From the NCBI GenBank assembly GCA_022419385.1, contig JAJUBI010000001.1, positions 5,518,001-5,582,000 of the forward strand: a stretch of 64,000 nucleotides of DNA. Reading direction: 5' to 3'. Below, piece by piece: positions 45,005 through 57,066 of the stretch. The stretch comes from Paraconiothyrium sp. Pb-2020. Lineage: Eukaryota > Ascomycota > Dothideomycetes > Pleosporales > Didymosphaeriaceae. The position numbers and the translations under genes are program-made. Under the pieces are notes generated by a model. That model had not been told where the DNA came from. It made no database searches and saw nothing but the letters and a program-made list of their open reading frames with translations. How positions within the stretch are numbered: position 1 is the first letter of the stretch; each line of letters begins with the position of its first letter.

Positions 45005-45402
45005 ATTCACGATACCAGATTTAGTTGTCCGTGAACGATAAGAAATACCTCTTGCACCTCTTAGTACCTCGTTGCCCAATGTACGTGTGAAGTCAGTGTG
45101 ATATACGTACGGTTCAGTCGGTTATAGCTATCTCCTCTGTTGAGGAACATGGTAATGTACCCGACGTTAGTCCCAGAATGTTTTCACCATGGTAAACGAA
45201 ACTAGCACTTAGGGAAGGCGATTGATGAAGAGCGGTCAAGGGTAAGGAAGAGACGCTGGTAGGGGATGGGGCTCAATATATGCTGTGGAATCGGGGATTG
45301 GCAACGGGAAACAGCCGAGACAGCAGAAACTAGCGACCGACGCGGGAAGGGGCGTCGAGACCATGGATCATAGCATACACAAGACTGAACCTTTCCTCTG
45401 CT
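45005..45402. other. convergent 3' region
   Basis: The ligase-like gene and the methyltransferase end toward each other. No gene is seen. Confidence 0.45.
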
Positions 45403-46284
45403 CTATTTCACCCTTTTTGCAACGCACACCCTGCACAGAGGCCAGATGGCCATCTCGTTCCAGTGACCAACTGGGTGGGCATCTTTCAGCTCCTTCGGGA
45501 TCACAAAGTCTTGCCACTCAATCCCCTCAAATGCCTCAGATCCACCACTCCAAGAGGCCTTGATTGAATCTCGATACGACTCAATGCCGAGATAGTAGTT
45601 CTCAAACACGGCAACATCCTGACCGAGCTCCTTGAAGCCGAGCTCGATCTCGAGCTTCAGGCCTTCCTCGACAAAGCCCAACACCCGTCCACGATTTCCG
45701 AGCTTCCCAAACGCACCGTCTGGGGCCAGGGTAATGTTCAACATGGCAGCTTCCTGCTCGAGCGCTAGCTTGCCTCTCCTGGCGTTATGTAATGGTGGTA
45801 TTGTCAACCCGACAAAAGCAGCGCCAGGTTTTAGATGACGAGCGACAAAATTCCACATCTTGGTCATGGTAGGTGTGTCAGGGGCGTAGTTAAGCAGCCA
45901 CGCACTGGCAACAATATCAAACGGCCCACCATCAATGTGCGCCTCCTCGTCCGTGACGTCCGCTACTACAAATTGCAGTTTCGAGTGTGGTATGCCCTGC
46001 TTGACCGCCTCGGCCCGGGCGGCGTCAACCATGGAAGACGAGATGTCGACACCTGTAACGCTCGCAGCGCCCCAAGTATCGCATTGATAGTAGCCATTAC
46101 CGCAGGCGAGGTCAAGGACTCGCTTGCCCGCAACGTCGATGTCTCGCCTGTTCAAGGCGGTCTGGATCTGAGCTTCTTCTAGGGGCGCCAGTGGAAATGC
46201 TGAAGGCCCTGAAGTGGGGTAGAGACTGCTGTAGGAGGAGACTATTTTGTTATACTGTGTCGACTGGTTCGTGATTGTGGACAT
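45403..46284 (-). CDS. class I SAM-dependent methyltransferase
   Basis: A single exon of 293 residues starts MSTITNQSTQYNKIVSSYSS. Motif I is VLDLACGNGYY, the acidic end of strand two is VTGVDISSSMVD, motif II is LQFVVADVTDEEA, and post-motif II is FDIVASAWLLNYAPD; the SAM pocket is therefore complete. The form resembles small-molecule methyltransferases of the UbiE/toxin-biosynthesis type rather than protein or RNA enzymes. There is no signal or membrane segment, so it is likely cytosolic. The acceptor is unknown and no biosynthetic partner lies next to it. Confidence 0.88.
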   Translation of the reverse strand: MSTITNQSTQYNKIVSSYSSLYPTSGPSAFPLAPLEEAQIQTALNRRDIDVAGKRVLDLACGNGYYQCDTWGAASVTGVDISSSMVDAARAEAVKQGIPHSKLQFVVADVTDEEAHIDGGPFDIVASAWLLNYAPDTPTMTKMWNFVARHLKPGAAFVGLTIPPLHNARRGKLALEQEAAMLNITLAPDGAFGKLGNRGRVLGFVEEGLKLEIELGFKELGQDVAVFENYYLGIESYRDSIKASWSGGSEAFEGIEWQDFVIPKELKDAHPVGHWNEMAIWPLCRVCVAKRVK

Positions 46285-47604
46285 GTTGTATTAGTGGTTG
46301 CTGTCTTTAAGGCGGTCGCACATTGCAATGACAAGAATGACACAACCAACTTCACGTTCGGAGGGGTAGAGCTTGATCTTGAATTTGATTGGAAGCTATC
46401 TACACGTGCATCTGCATTGGATAGTAAGCAGATGGCACGCCTGGTGTAATTCATTTGTACATTTGTTCAAGATGCGCGTCGCTATCCGATTTCTACGGAG
46501 CAGAGAACAACGGGTTGCGCGGTACCTGGAATCTCAGTTCAAACGTACGCACACAGTTCGGAAACAAGGGTTGGATTGAGTTGAGGTTCGACCAGGAGAA
46601 AACATAGGGATAGCCAATTAAAACTTACGATGCTGCGTATGTATATGCACAGCAGACACAAAGAAGCATACGCAACGCGCGCTTTAACACAGTATGGTAC
46701 GAACGCGTAGTCAAGCTTGGCACCATTGCTTGTAGACTACAAGATCGAAGATCATGTCGGTAGTGATGCATGACATGATGCACGTTGTCGGTGGTCCCTG
46801 CCTCCAGACACGGATGTCTCCTTCCTCGCCAATCTCTTCTAGACATCGTGCAAACCACCAAGGGCCTTGACGCAATCCATCGAACGTTGTCATCCTTCTC
46901 GACAGCAGATTCCGAGCTCATTGGTAACGTCTCAGGAGCCGCATGACCATCGCATGACGTATGTCGCCCTCCGGACTTCTATTGCTCTTTCCGCGGTTTC
47001 TCCCCGCACTATTCTCCGACGCAAGCAGCCTGCACGCCATACCACGCTTTCCAATGACATGCCCGCAAACCTGTTGAAACGGACCAGTCTCTACGCTCAG
47101 TGCGCCGTTTCCATGTACACACTGTGCCTTTGCAGCTATTCATGGTGCTACTGTGGAACTAGTAACCCTCAGCTGACGACCTGCATCTCTCACGCTCACA
47201 ATGCTTACGTGAAGGGCACTCATGAACTGTGGTTGTCTACAGGCGATTACTCCTAGCTATGACGCGTCACAGAGAAGCAGAGCGCTCTGAGCAGATGTTT
47301 TGCTGTTGATCATGGTGGAGACATAGACAGAGCCTCCAAGCCCCACGGGACCCCTCCGGACGAGGGTCGATGACGATCGTCGGCACTGCCAATGATGTGA
47401 GAGGCCGCGTGTATTAGGCATGTATAACCAGTTTTGTTCTCTCGTGTCTAATCAGTCTCCATCGTTGCAAGTCAATCCGGTGCGAGGGTCTCTCTGGACA
47501 CACACGAGGAACTGCGCTCTCTACATTACCATCAACTGCTTCAACCATTTTTCTTTCTGGTTATACACACGGAGAGATATAAAAGGCTCTATCCGACGTC
47601 CACG
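46285..47604. other. divergent intergenic, 1.3 kb
   Basis: This holds promoters for the methyltransferase and the GPI-type protein. A 129-codon frame at 46867-47256 (+) has Cys/Ser-rich sequence but no credible features and is not called. Confidence 0.45.
47578..47586 (+). promoter_or_regulatory. TATA-like element very close to a start codon
   Basis: TATAAAAGG ends only 18 bp before the ATG at 47605. A functional TATA box would normally place transcription start at or beyond that ATG, so this is either chance or means a later start. Confidence 0.35.
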
Positions 47605-48408
47605 ATGAGATACGCTTTGATCGGCCTCGCCGTTGCGGCAGGCACAACCGCGCAGTCACAAATCACAAATATCCCCTCCAACCTCGTGTCTCTCATCCCG
47701 AGCAGTGCACTCTCGCTTATTCCCAACGGAGTTCTGCCGACTGCCGCGGCGTCGTCCAATTCTGCTTCGACCACGGATGCAGCCAACGATGTTTCCACAA
47801 CTGCTACCACAGCCGCCGATTCCCAAACAACAGCTCCTCCCTTCATTCCTCCTCCATTTTCTACCAACCCTGGAGCATGGTCTTCTATTTACCGATCCAT
47901 TCAATCCAACGGCTTCTCCTGGCCCTCTTCTGCCTACGGACCCGGTCAAGGCCCCTGGGGCGGCTACGGTGGAGGCTCACACGGCCCGAACGGCCATCCT
48001 TGGGGTCCCAACGGTTGGGGACCTTGGGGAACAAACAGCTGGGGACCTTCTGCGTGGCAATCGAACAGCGCCTGGCGCAATGGGCCGTGGACTCAGTGGT
48101 GGGGAGGAAGCGCATGCCCCGGCAGTGACTGGCCTGGCTGGACGCAAGGTTCGTGGAGCATGAATGCGCCATGGACTAGCTGGTCAGGTTGCAGTGCCAG
48201 CACCACGGCGACGAGCGTTGTTACAACGACTATTAGCGGTGTTCAGACCACTGCTACCCAGTATGGTATCCAGGTCGCCCAGGCCGCAGGTACAGGAGGC
48301 ACTTCAGGTGACGTGACCAACAGCGCCGGAAGTCAGGGGGCGGCCGCAATGAAAACTGTGGCCCCCGCATTGGCTGCACTTGGTGGTGCAGTTGCATTCT
48401 TTATATAG
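47605..48408 (+). CDS. secreted GPI-anchored Trp/Gly-rich surface protein
   Basis: A single exon of 267 residues. It has an N-terminal signal peptide (MRYALIGLAVAAGTTAQ, about 17 residues) and a C-terminal hydrophobic tail (APALAALGGAVAFFI) behind small residues (TNSAGSQGAAA), the pattern for GPI attachment. Residues 30-90 are Ser/Thr/Ala-rich and likely O-glycosylated. Residues about 90-195 are packed with Gly, Pro and Trp (17 Trp in about 107 residues) in loose WGPxGWGPWG repeats, with two cysteines. A second Thr-rich part follows. It probably sits in the cell wall or plasma membrane. No enzymatic domain is seen. Confidence 0.85.
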   Translation: MRYALIGLAVAAGTTAQSQITNIPSNLVSLIPSSALSLIPNGVLPTAAASSNSASTTDAANDVSTTATTAADSQTTAPPFIPPPFSTNPGAWSSIYRSIQSNGFSWPSSAYGPGQGPWGGYGGGSHGPNGHPWGPNGWGPWGTNSWGPSAWQSNSAWRNGPWTQWWGGSACPGSDWPGWTQGSWSMNAPWTSWSGCSASTTATSVVTTTISGVQTTATQYGIQVAQAAGTGGTSGDVTNSAGSQGAAAMKTVAPALAALGGAVAFFI

Positions 48409-49417
48409 ATCATAGGGTGTGGTAGGCTATAACGGCTTGATAAGTAAGAGGTGCATCACGATGCATATGGCTGGTGTATAAAGCATGAGTTGGATTGATT
48501 GGTTCTTCTGACATACATGGGTGTACGTTCCTTACAGATACCCTTCGAGTAATGGGTTTCCACGGCGTTGGGTTGTTGCATTTATCGATGTAGATACGTT
48601 CGCTACAGTTAAGTGAGATATAATTCTTTTCATTCTTACATAAATACTTAACAACCGAGTATCACACATGCCATAGCTGATAATTCACCCGTTAAACATC
48701 AATGCTGTATTCTCGTAGTCAATGCATCCGACGCTCGCACCCGCATCGAGGGGAGAAAGAAAGAAAGTTGGATAGGTGATAGAGTCGGCTGGTTCTGGAT
48801 CAGATGCAGAAGACATTATTGGGACAGTTCGTTTTAAAAATATGGAAACTTCGAGGTCGAGGTAGAGATGCAAATATTAAAAGAAAGAGGTTGGTGAGGG
48901 AACAATAAACATGAATAGGTAGGCAAGAAGGCTCAAACTTGATCATTGTGGGCACCCAGGGAGCTAGTTTCCCAGCTCTAAGTGCAGTATTATCTTCTAT
49001 TCGCATGATATATGGTAGGTGCTGTTATATGATACTAATAAGAGAGAAGACAGCCGCGGCGGGTCTGTCACAACTAGGTTTTGTAGAGTTTCTGATCGCA
49101 TAACACAGGCTAAATGCGAAACTGAAAGTGGATCGTGCTATCCATATTGTCAGATTTGAAAGTGGAATCGTATCAGATGAAGGGCGTCGCACGTGCAGTG
49201 GGAGGAACCTTAGAACCTTAGAACCTTGGTAGTCCTCGTGCTAGGCCGTTCACGTCTAGCGTAGATCTCGGCTTGGCAAGTGCGGCGAACATTCACATTG
49301 ACAACATGGCCGCAGCTTGCAAGCAACGACATAACACAACAACCGCCACCGTTGTTTTGCACACAATGATCCGATAGAGTCCGCGAAAACATACCTCACC
49401 TTTGATCTTCCTCCACA
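48409..49417. other. intergenic, 1 kb
   Basis: This is the 3' flank of the GPI-type gene and the promoter of the AP-1 mu gene. It is AT-leaning with one microrepeat at 49205-49227. No gene is seen. Confidence 0.5.
49205..49227. repeat. 8-bp tandem microrepeat, about three copies
   Basis: The unit GAACCTTA occurs twice in full, then once without its last base. It lies about 190 bp upstream of the AP-1 mu start codon. Confidence 0.8.
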
Positions 49418-51032
49418 ATGGCGTCGGCGGTGTTCTTCCTCGACCTGAAGGGCAAGGTGAGCTTGTGGGGTACCCCATGTGAAGCTGTAGGCTAACGCAG
49501 CGACAGACCCTTCTGGCGCGCAACTACAGGGGAGATATTCCCATGTCCGCCGTCGAGAAATTTCCTGTCCTGCTGAGCGAAGCCGAAGAAGAGAGCTCCG
49601 CCGTCCCGCCATGCTTCTCCAACGAAGGCATCAATGTATGGACCTTGATCATGACACAATACGCAATCACCGCACCTTCGCTGTCCTGAACCGAACACAG
49701 CTGACGTTGGTTGTGGTATGCAGTATCTATACATCAGACATAATAACCTTTACCTACTCGCTCTCACGAAACGAAATACCAATGCCGCCGAGATCCTCCT
49801 ATTCCTGCACAAGGTCGTCGAGGTGTTCACAGAGTACTTCAAGGAGCTGGAAGAGGAGAGTATACGAGACAACTTTGTCGTTATCTACGAGCTGCTCGAT
49901 GAAATGATGGACTTTGGATACCCGCAAACAACGGAGACCAAGATATTGCAGGAGTGCGTATACCCCACCGCACTTATTCGGAGGTATGCTAGTTCTGAAT
50001 GCTGATACTTTGCGTGCAGATATATCACACAAGAGTCACACAAGCTCGAAGTACAAGCGCGACCGCCCATTGCAGTCACAAACGCTGTCAGTTGGCGAAG
50101 TGAAGGCATCCGGTACCGCAAGAACGAAGTCTTCCTCGACGTCGTCGAATCGCTCAACCTTCTTGTATCCGCGAACGGCAACGTGCTTCGATCCGAGATC
50201 CTAGGTGCGATTAAGATGAAGTGCTACCTATCCGGTATGCCTGAGCTACGATTAGGTCTCAACGACAAAGCCATGTTCGAGACCACGGGAAGGGCAACAA
50301 GAGGGAAAGCCGTGGAGATGGAAGACGTCAAGTTCCACCAGTGCGTCAGGTTATCGCGATTCGAAAACGACCGGACAATCAGTTTCATCCCGCCAGATGG
50401 CGAATTTGAGCTAATGAGTTACCGTTTGAATACACAGGTCAAGCCCTTGATCTGGGTAGAGTGCATTGTGGAGAGCCACTCTGGCAGCAGGATAGAGTAC
50501 ATGTTGAAGGCAAAAGCACAGTTTAAGCGACGCAGCACAGCCAACAACGTCCAAATCAGCATTCCCGTACCCGAAGACGCCGACACCCCGCGCTTCCGCA
50601 CCAACATCGGTACTGTGCACTACGCCCCCGAAACCTCCTCCATCGTATGGAAGATAAAGCAGTTTGGCGGCGGAAAGGAATTCCTTATGCGCGCGGAACT
50701 TGGCCTGCCCTCTGTAAGAGGTGATGACGAGAAGGGAGGTGGCATGATGGGTGGGTTCGGAGGAAGTATGGGTGGCGTAGGCGGGGGCAAGGGCAAGAGG
50801 CCGATCAGCGTCAAGTTCGAGATTCCGTATTTCACTACGAGTGGAATACAAGTTCGGTATTTGAAGATCATTGAACCGAAGGTAAGTGCTTCTTATGCTC
50901 GTATGGGCAGCCTCGAAAGGCATGAAAGTATTTACACTGACTGTACACAAGTTACAATACCCATCGCTGCCTTGGGTGCGATACATCACACAGTCAGGCG
51001 ACATCGCTGTGCGGTTACCAGACGTAAACTAA
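49418..51032 (+). CDS. apm1: AP-1 clathrin adaptor complex mu subunit
   Basis: This is the medium chain of AP-1, which selects cargo bearing Tyr- or Leu-based signals at the trans-Golgi and endosomes. Exons 49418-49456, 49507-49635, 49724-49953, 50020-50881 and 50952-51032 join in phase to 446 residues. It opens MASAVFFLDLKGKTLLARNY, the mu longin domain, with HKVVEVFTEYFKELEEESIR. The mu homology domain starts near 160 (WRSEGIRYRKNEVFLDVVES), with GKAVEMEDVKFHQCVRLSRF and FIPPDGEFELMSYRL, and ends LPWVRYITQSGDIAVRLP. A Gly/Met-rich loop at about residues 368-390 is longer than usual. Reading past the exon-4 donor gives a false longer protein. Confidence 0.96.
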
Positions 51033-53105
51033 TAGGGGTGGGGAAGGGTCGTATAGACACCAACGATGAAATGAAGCATATTGTGTCTACCCTTTACCCT
51101 CGTGTGTCGACTTATGTCCGTATCTATCCCACTCCAGTAACAATTCGTGGCATGAGAGCACAAGGATGGTTCTTACCACCGAGGCAGGTCATAATCTTCG
51201 CAGATCTCCACGCACGATTACTACATGAGAGATGCGACGGTGATGATCGTCACCACAAGATCTGTGATATGGCAGCGTGCCTACAGTTTGGATGGAGCTA
51301 CGCTTTGCCTCCAAGTATAAAATAGTTTCAAAACCATTGAGTCTGGACCAGCCCTTCCATCACAGAGCCGTCAATAAAAGCGAGAAGGACAAGTGCAATG
51401 GGATCTGCGTTCAAAAGCGTACACACAAGCATTATATGCTTCCCTTGTGGCACTCTACAAAGTTACACCATCACGTTGCTTAACCATAAAGGCTGTAAGG
51501 ACTACCAGCAACTGGTATGTCTCCGAGATCCGCTGATGATTGGGAGCATTGTCGATCAGATGCTAAAAATTTTCGAAATATTTTCATAGGTTGTCGGTTT
51601 TCCTAGGCTTTCTCCAGGTACTAGTAATGCCAAACTTCCGATATATGGAGTCACGTTCTACTCACTGCATCTAAGAGCAAACACATGTCCATGCGGGCCT
51701 AGACTGCGCCCACAATGCGTCTATACGAAACCGTATCTGTCCAAAAGACCGTCGCCCGTATTGCATGGGGTTGGGCCGTTCGGATCGGTGAAAAGGCTAG
51801 CATAATAAAGAGACCGAAATTCACCGCTCGGAGCTTTGGCGTTTAGACAAAGGTTCGTCTAGAAATTCCCATAATTTGTATCACATTTCCCTGACGAATG
51901 CGCATCAAAACCCGTGATAGCGGCTCCCATGACGGCTTTCTGGAAGAATTTGAGACCCAAAATCATGTGTGCGTGGCCCTGCCCTCTTCCCGCCTGTAGC
52001 TCTCGACTTAACAAGTCCACGTTCTCACGCGACGAAGCATGAGCCAGTCATTAAGAGATGCATAGTCATGTGAGTTACACCAGGACCGGCCGTATAGGCC
52101 GATGGTCATACATCCTAAGAAACCTACTTTTCCACATATCTTCCATGGGAGGGTGGGCACAAAATCTATGGAAAGCATCGATAATAGAATCACAAAGGAA
52201 TTGTCCATGCCGGATTCAGTGTAAAATGTTTTTCGAAGCACTTTGATGTAGCCCGCGACTGTCCTCTTTCAAAAATCCACAACTACGACGGGATATGTTT
52301 TGTCTTTCCCCTCCCTCGATTCGGAAAGTGACATTATTTCTTCGGATTGATACCTTGTTCAGTTGTTCGAGCCTTCCTATTGTGACTATCTCGATCGTGG
52401 TCAAGCCAAAGCCACTGAGAGGGAGATTTGATGGCGCACCAGTGCGTGTTCGGATTCTTCAGCACTGATTTCGAGGCTAACACGAGGTGTCTTTTGTCTT
52501 GCGGCATTCGAAAAGTGTCTGGATAATGCTGCATGGGCTCCGTTCAACCCATCTTCCACGAAACTCATCATGTGGACATGTCGAAAAGGAGTTGCGAAAC
52601 GATCACATGTTCCCCTGAGCAATCGACTCAAAACTGCCAGCAGATCTCCTACATGGGAGCTTTCCCCTTATGTCTACGAATCCCTGGCGGGTATTCTCCG
52701 ATTAGAATTTCGGCCTGCGTGCCGCCAATTCTTGCTCCCTGCACTACTCACGCTCTTCGCACGAAAATACCGTCATGTCTAGACATAATCGCGCGTCTTA
52801 TCCAATTGATTGGTTACACAATAGTGTGCCTTGTGTCTTTGGTCTTCAGAGAGTATTGTGCTTTTCTGCTACGACTGCATGTTTTTACTGCTAAAAGTAC
52901 CGCCCCGTGACATGATGTACTTTTCTCGAAGCTCCAACTGGACCACTTGATGTGTGCTTGCGGCGCCTGCTGCCCGATAGCAGGCCGCGTCGCATCGAAA
53001 GCTACCACGAGAGAGCCACGTGCGATTGGCGTGAGCAGTTCCCAAATCCATATATATTCAAGACATGTAGACTCCATAAAAGAAGCCGGCTTAATCTATA
53101 CAGAT
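51033..53105. other. intergenic, 2 kb, nothing found
   Basis: The longest frames are under about 130 codons, lack features and differ on each strand. I find no repeat family, RNA gene or transposon remnant. Confidence 0.5.
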
Positions 53106-54254
53106 TTACCTGTCGCTTGAATTTCGTGGTGTAACAGGATTTGCCACGTCGTCCTTATCTTGCATGTGCTGGAACCCACTTTCGGGAGTAATCACCAAGC
53201 ATGCTTTGTTATGCTTGCTGTCGGATGAGGTCTCAGGAAAGACTTGACCATGGGCAACTTGGCTGATGCGCTCACCGACCAATGGCACGGAACAGACATG
53301 GCCGGTGTACATGGAGTGTATGGGGTCAAGCAAGCTGTTTGTCACGCTGTTACGAGCAGCTGCTAAGCCACAAACGAAGAGGCAGATCCGGATGCCCATC
53401 ACTCAGGACTTGTACTGGTGAAGGATGAGTACCAGGTACGCTGCTTGCACCACCTGTCAAACTCTGTCCCGTGGCTTTCACCATAAATAAATTGTTGATT
53501 TCACAGAGACCCATAATGAGAGGAAAGAGCACAAAGGCGGTGAACACAACACCCCAGGATAGCAGTCGGTCATCAGTCCGGGAGGTTCGTGGGGTAGCAC
53601 AGGGAGAATAGGCTTAAGAATGCAACATCAATTTCCGAATTATGCCGACCCCACCAAGGGCGACACACAAAGAGTGCTAGAAAAGGTCGACACTGTCTCG
53701 CACGTTCCTTGATCCGTAATTCACGAGCCTTATACAAGGAACAAGGATAACCAAGATCCACATGAGAAGGAGAAGATGCGTCTAGGACCGAGGAAATCTA
53801 CTACAAAGTCCCCCAAGGAAAGGTGTGTAGCACCTCCAATACATTGTGAAAGAGAAAGGCGAAGTTGAACAGTCACTATCGGATAGTGAACTGTTGGGCG
53901 GCAAAGAAAGCCTGGGCGATAATGCATCATGGAATGGAGGCTAGCGTCTTTCTCCGCGGGTCGCAGTATCACTATGATGTGAGGGTGTAGGTCTTTGCGC
54001 GGATTAGTGGCCGACTAAACTAGGGTGGCACAAGGACCTACCGAGTCCATGGAGACGATGTCAGGATCAGAAGGACGACTCCAACCTGCGGGGCTTGGTG
54101 GTGGCTGGGGTGGTGGAGAAGGTGGTTCGTCTCTCGACTTCTCGCGGAGTGCTGCAAGGTTGCAGAAATCGAGCGAAGGCACCTCGTCGTTCGGAGCTCG
54201 CCGGACACAAAAGTCGAGATCAGCGAAACTTGGGGCTACTTTCAATATAGCCAT
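53106..54254 (-). pseudogene. possible decayed or poorly resolved multi-exon gene
   Basis: Three minus-strand segments look protein-like but do not join cleanly. One (from 54254) opens MAILKVAPSFADLDFCVRRA and turns Pro/Ser-rich before a GTAGGT at about 54042. A second (about 53730-53972) carries THLSLGDFVVDFLGPRR. A third (about 53350-53547) has the hydrophobic stretch VVFTAFVLFPLIMGLCEINN. The splice phases I tried meet stops between the second and third parts. It could be a degenerate membrane-protein gene or an intact one whose introns I cannot place; chance open frames are also possible. Confidence 0.25.
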
Positions 54255-55597
54255 GATGTTCTCGTTGTCTTGCAAGAAAAGTAGCTTAATGACTGTAGGA
54301 TGAGAGGGCTTAGGAGGTCTTGAGATGTCTGAACGGGCGCTGAGTGGAGAGAAGTGTGATGTGAAGACATGGTCGCCAATGCTGTTGTTCGATATTAAAT
54401 AGTCTGTGACCGCGGGCCTGCAGTAACATAGGCAGGGGGTCCCGCCTTGCTGGCAAACAGTACAGGCCTTTCAAAGACGACAATCAAGGTCACGACGGCT
54501 CGGGCGGATAGCGGAGGAGGGCATTGCAGCGGTTACAATGGAAGGCGACTGGAATGGATCATGTTCCGAGAGGATAGCCTCGCTGGTACGCCCTCAAGTG
54601 ATGCCTGAATGGGTGTGGTTTACGGGCGGCACCATGAAGTGCAAGCAACGTGTCGACTTAGTCCCGTGTAGCAGGGGAAGCCGGGCAGTGAATCAAGACG
54701 CAGATACCCGTCGAGATTGTATCACCGCAACTAGGACAGGATGCTGATTTGGCGGGGAAGGCGGCCCTATGCGGAACCGACGGAGCAAATTGGTTGTGAC
54801 ACCTCGTTGCAAGGAAGAGAGGGAGAGTGCTGTGCTGGTCCCATCCGGCAGCCCTTGGGCGGGAGAGGTTCCCGGGCTGGAGGTGACAGCGTTCTAGAAG
54901 TTGCATAGAATGTGGGGAATTGTGCAAGAGTAGTCCATCCAGCGGCTGCACACGAGCAACGCGCAACGGCTACCAGGCCAGCGCAGGCACGGCTGCGAAG
55001 ACGAGTGGCCGCGCATGTGTTTGCGCGGGCTGAAGTGAAGCAAACCCGACGCTGTGGCCTCCCTGCAGTCCAACTGCATAGCAGAATGAATGGAAAAGGG
55101 GCAGAGACCGGTGGCAGAGCGAGGTGTGCGGGTGAGAGGAGAACATTGCGAAGTGCGTATCACAGTGGGTGGGAGGTGAGGTTGATGCATTGAGGAGGCA
55201 TCGGTGAGAGGGCGCGTCAACGCCAAGGCTGAGGGCAGACGCGAACAGAGCCGCATCGATCGCGACTTCCATCCACCTTGACAGCAGCCCAACAAGGGAA
55301 CCGCGTCCAGCAAAAGGAGCAGTCGCACCCACCGCGCCTTCCTCCCGCCAACCTTGCCTCCCGACGGCTGCCTCTTCAGCTGAAGACTGCCGCGCAATTG
55401 TCTGCACGCTCCCGGAATGCCCTTCATTTGCTCCTAGGGCTGGTCGCTGCAACCCACACCTGCACCACCCAGCTTGCCGTGCCAACGCCGCATGCGCGCC
55501 CACTTGCTCCCTCCGCCTTCTGCTACCCACCCTTTAGCGGGCGCACACCGTTCCGTCACCTTACGATTCAGCGCACACCCCACACAAACCTCGCGCT
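54255..55597. other. intergenic upstream of TAF6, GC-rich
   Basis: The part from 54900 to 55560 is GC-rich, with overlapping open frames on both strands, as expected from few AT-rich stop codons. None shows a domain. It probably contains the TAF6 promoter and leader. Confidence 0.5.
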
Positions 55598-57066
55598 ATG
55601 TCGTCGTCCGTGTGGAATCCAGACAACGTGCGGGATGTCGCCGAGTCGGTCGGCATCGCCTCACTGGTGGACAACGTAGTCGGAGAACTGGCCCGCGATG
55701 TCGACTACCGCCTGGCACAGGTTCTGGAAGAGGCCTTGAAGTTTATGCGACACGGCAAACGAACAACGCTTAGCACGCACGACATCTCCCATGCCCTGAA
55801 GGTGTTGAACGTAGAGCCGCTGTACGGCTATGAATCAACCCGTCCGCTTCGCTTTGGCGAAGCTTCCCTGGGACCTGGCCAGCCGCTGTACTACGTCGAG
55901 GATGAAGAGGTCGATTTCGAGAAGCTCATCAACGCTCCGCTGCCCAAAGTACCGCGGGAAATTACGTTTACAGGTACGTTGCTCAAACTTCTGGAGTGTT
56001 CTTGTGTATCACGGCGCTGACTTGTGTAGCGCACTGGCTCGCCGTAGAAGGCGTGCAACCCTCCATCCCCCAGAATCCGACGGCCAGTAATCAGGCCGAC
56101 CTACTACCCAAGGGCCCCAACACGAACCCACATCTGGCCGCTGCGAATGGCTTGGATAACTATAGTGTCAAGCCTCTCGTCAAACACGTCCTCTCCAAAG
56201 AGTCGCAGGAGCTCTTTGCCAAGCTCTCCAGTGCGCTGCTTGACGAGAACAACCAGGAGTGGCAGAACGCGGCTCTGGCTTCTATTCAAAGTGATCCTGG
56301 AATTCACCAGCTTACCACATATCTTATCACGTTCATAGCTGAGAAGGTCACGCATAGCATGAAGAACATCCCCGTGCTCAGGGCTATGTTGCTCGCTACC
56401 GATAGGTTGTTGGCAAACCCCACCATTTACCTAGACCCCTATATTCCTTACATGGTTCCTCCGGTTCTCACGTGTTGCTTGGGGAAGCATCTGGGGCCGA
56501 CGTCACACCAAGCACCCTCGAACGCCTCTTCAGAAACCTTGAATGGGAACAACGTAAATGGGCACGGACGCGCCAATTTCGAGCATTTTGAGATCCGCAA
56601 AACCGCCGCATCTCTTCTCCAACAGATCTGCCGCAAGTACTCAGCATCGAATCAGGGCCTCAAAACGCGCATCGCCCGTTCGTGTCTGAAAGCTTTCCTG
56701 GACCCCAACAAACCGCTCGGTACCCACTATGGTGCGTTAGAAACACTTCGACGCGTTCTCGGTGCCGATGGTGTCAGGATAGGAATCTTGCCAAACCTAA
56801 AGATATACGACGAGATACTCAAGGAGGCACTGGCGGATGATTCGCGAAAGGAAGAAGCAAGACGAGTTCTAGCCGCGATATTGCAATGTCTCGATGATAT
56901 GGAACGAAGCCGGGGCGCCTCAAGAGCCAATGGCGTCGCGAACCTCGAGGGACAGAGACAACGCTTGGCAGACAAGGTTGGCGGCGAGGTGGCTGACCAG
57001 CTTATCAAGAGTGAGCGGACGGCAGTGGCGCAGGCAATACTGGAGGCAGATCTCAGCATGGCCTAA
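55598..57066 (+). CDS. taf6: TAF6, TFIID / SAGA subunit
   Basis: TAF6 pairs with TAF9 through histone folds inside TFIID and SAGA. Exons 55598-55973 and 56030-57066 join as FT/AHWLAVEGVQP to 470 residues. Residues 1-75 form the histone fold (MSSSVWNPDNVRDVAESVGI, then VDYRLAQVLEEALKFMRHGK, RTTLSTHDISHALK). The linker PLYGYESTRPLRFGEA is diagnostic of TAF6. The C-terminal half is the HEAT-repeat domain, with LPYIPYMVPPVLTCCL-like and LDPNKPLGTHYGALETLRRV blocks. A short Asn/Gly/Ser insert near 300-320 is the only oddity. Neighbours are unrelated. Confidence 0.96.

Noticed and set aside
46867..47256. 129-codon Cys/Ser-rich plus-strand frame
   Set aside because: No signal peptide and no ordered cysteine pattern; probably chance.
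54894..55530. Long overlapping frames on both strands upstream of TAF6
   Set aside because: GC-rich sequence has few stops; Arg/Ser/His-rich translations without features.
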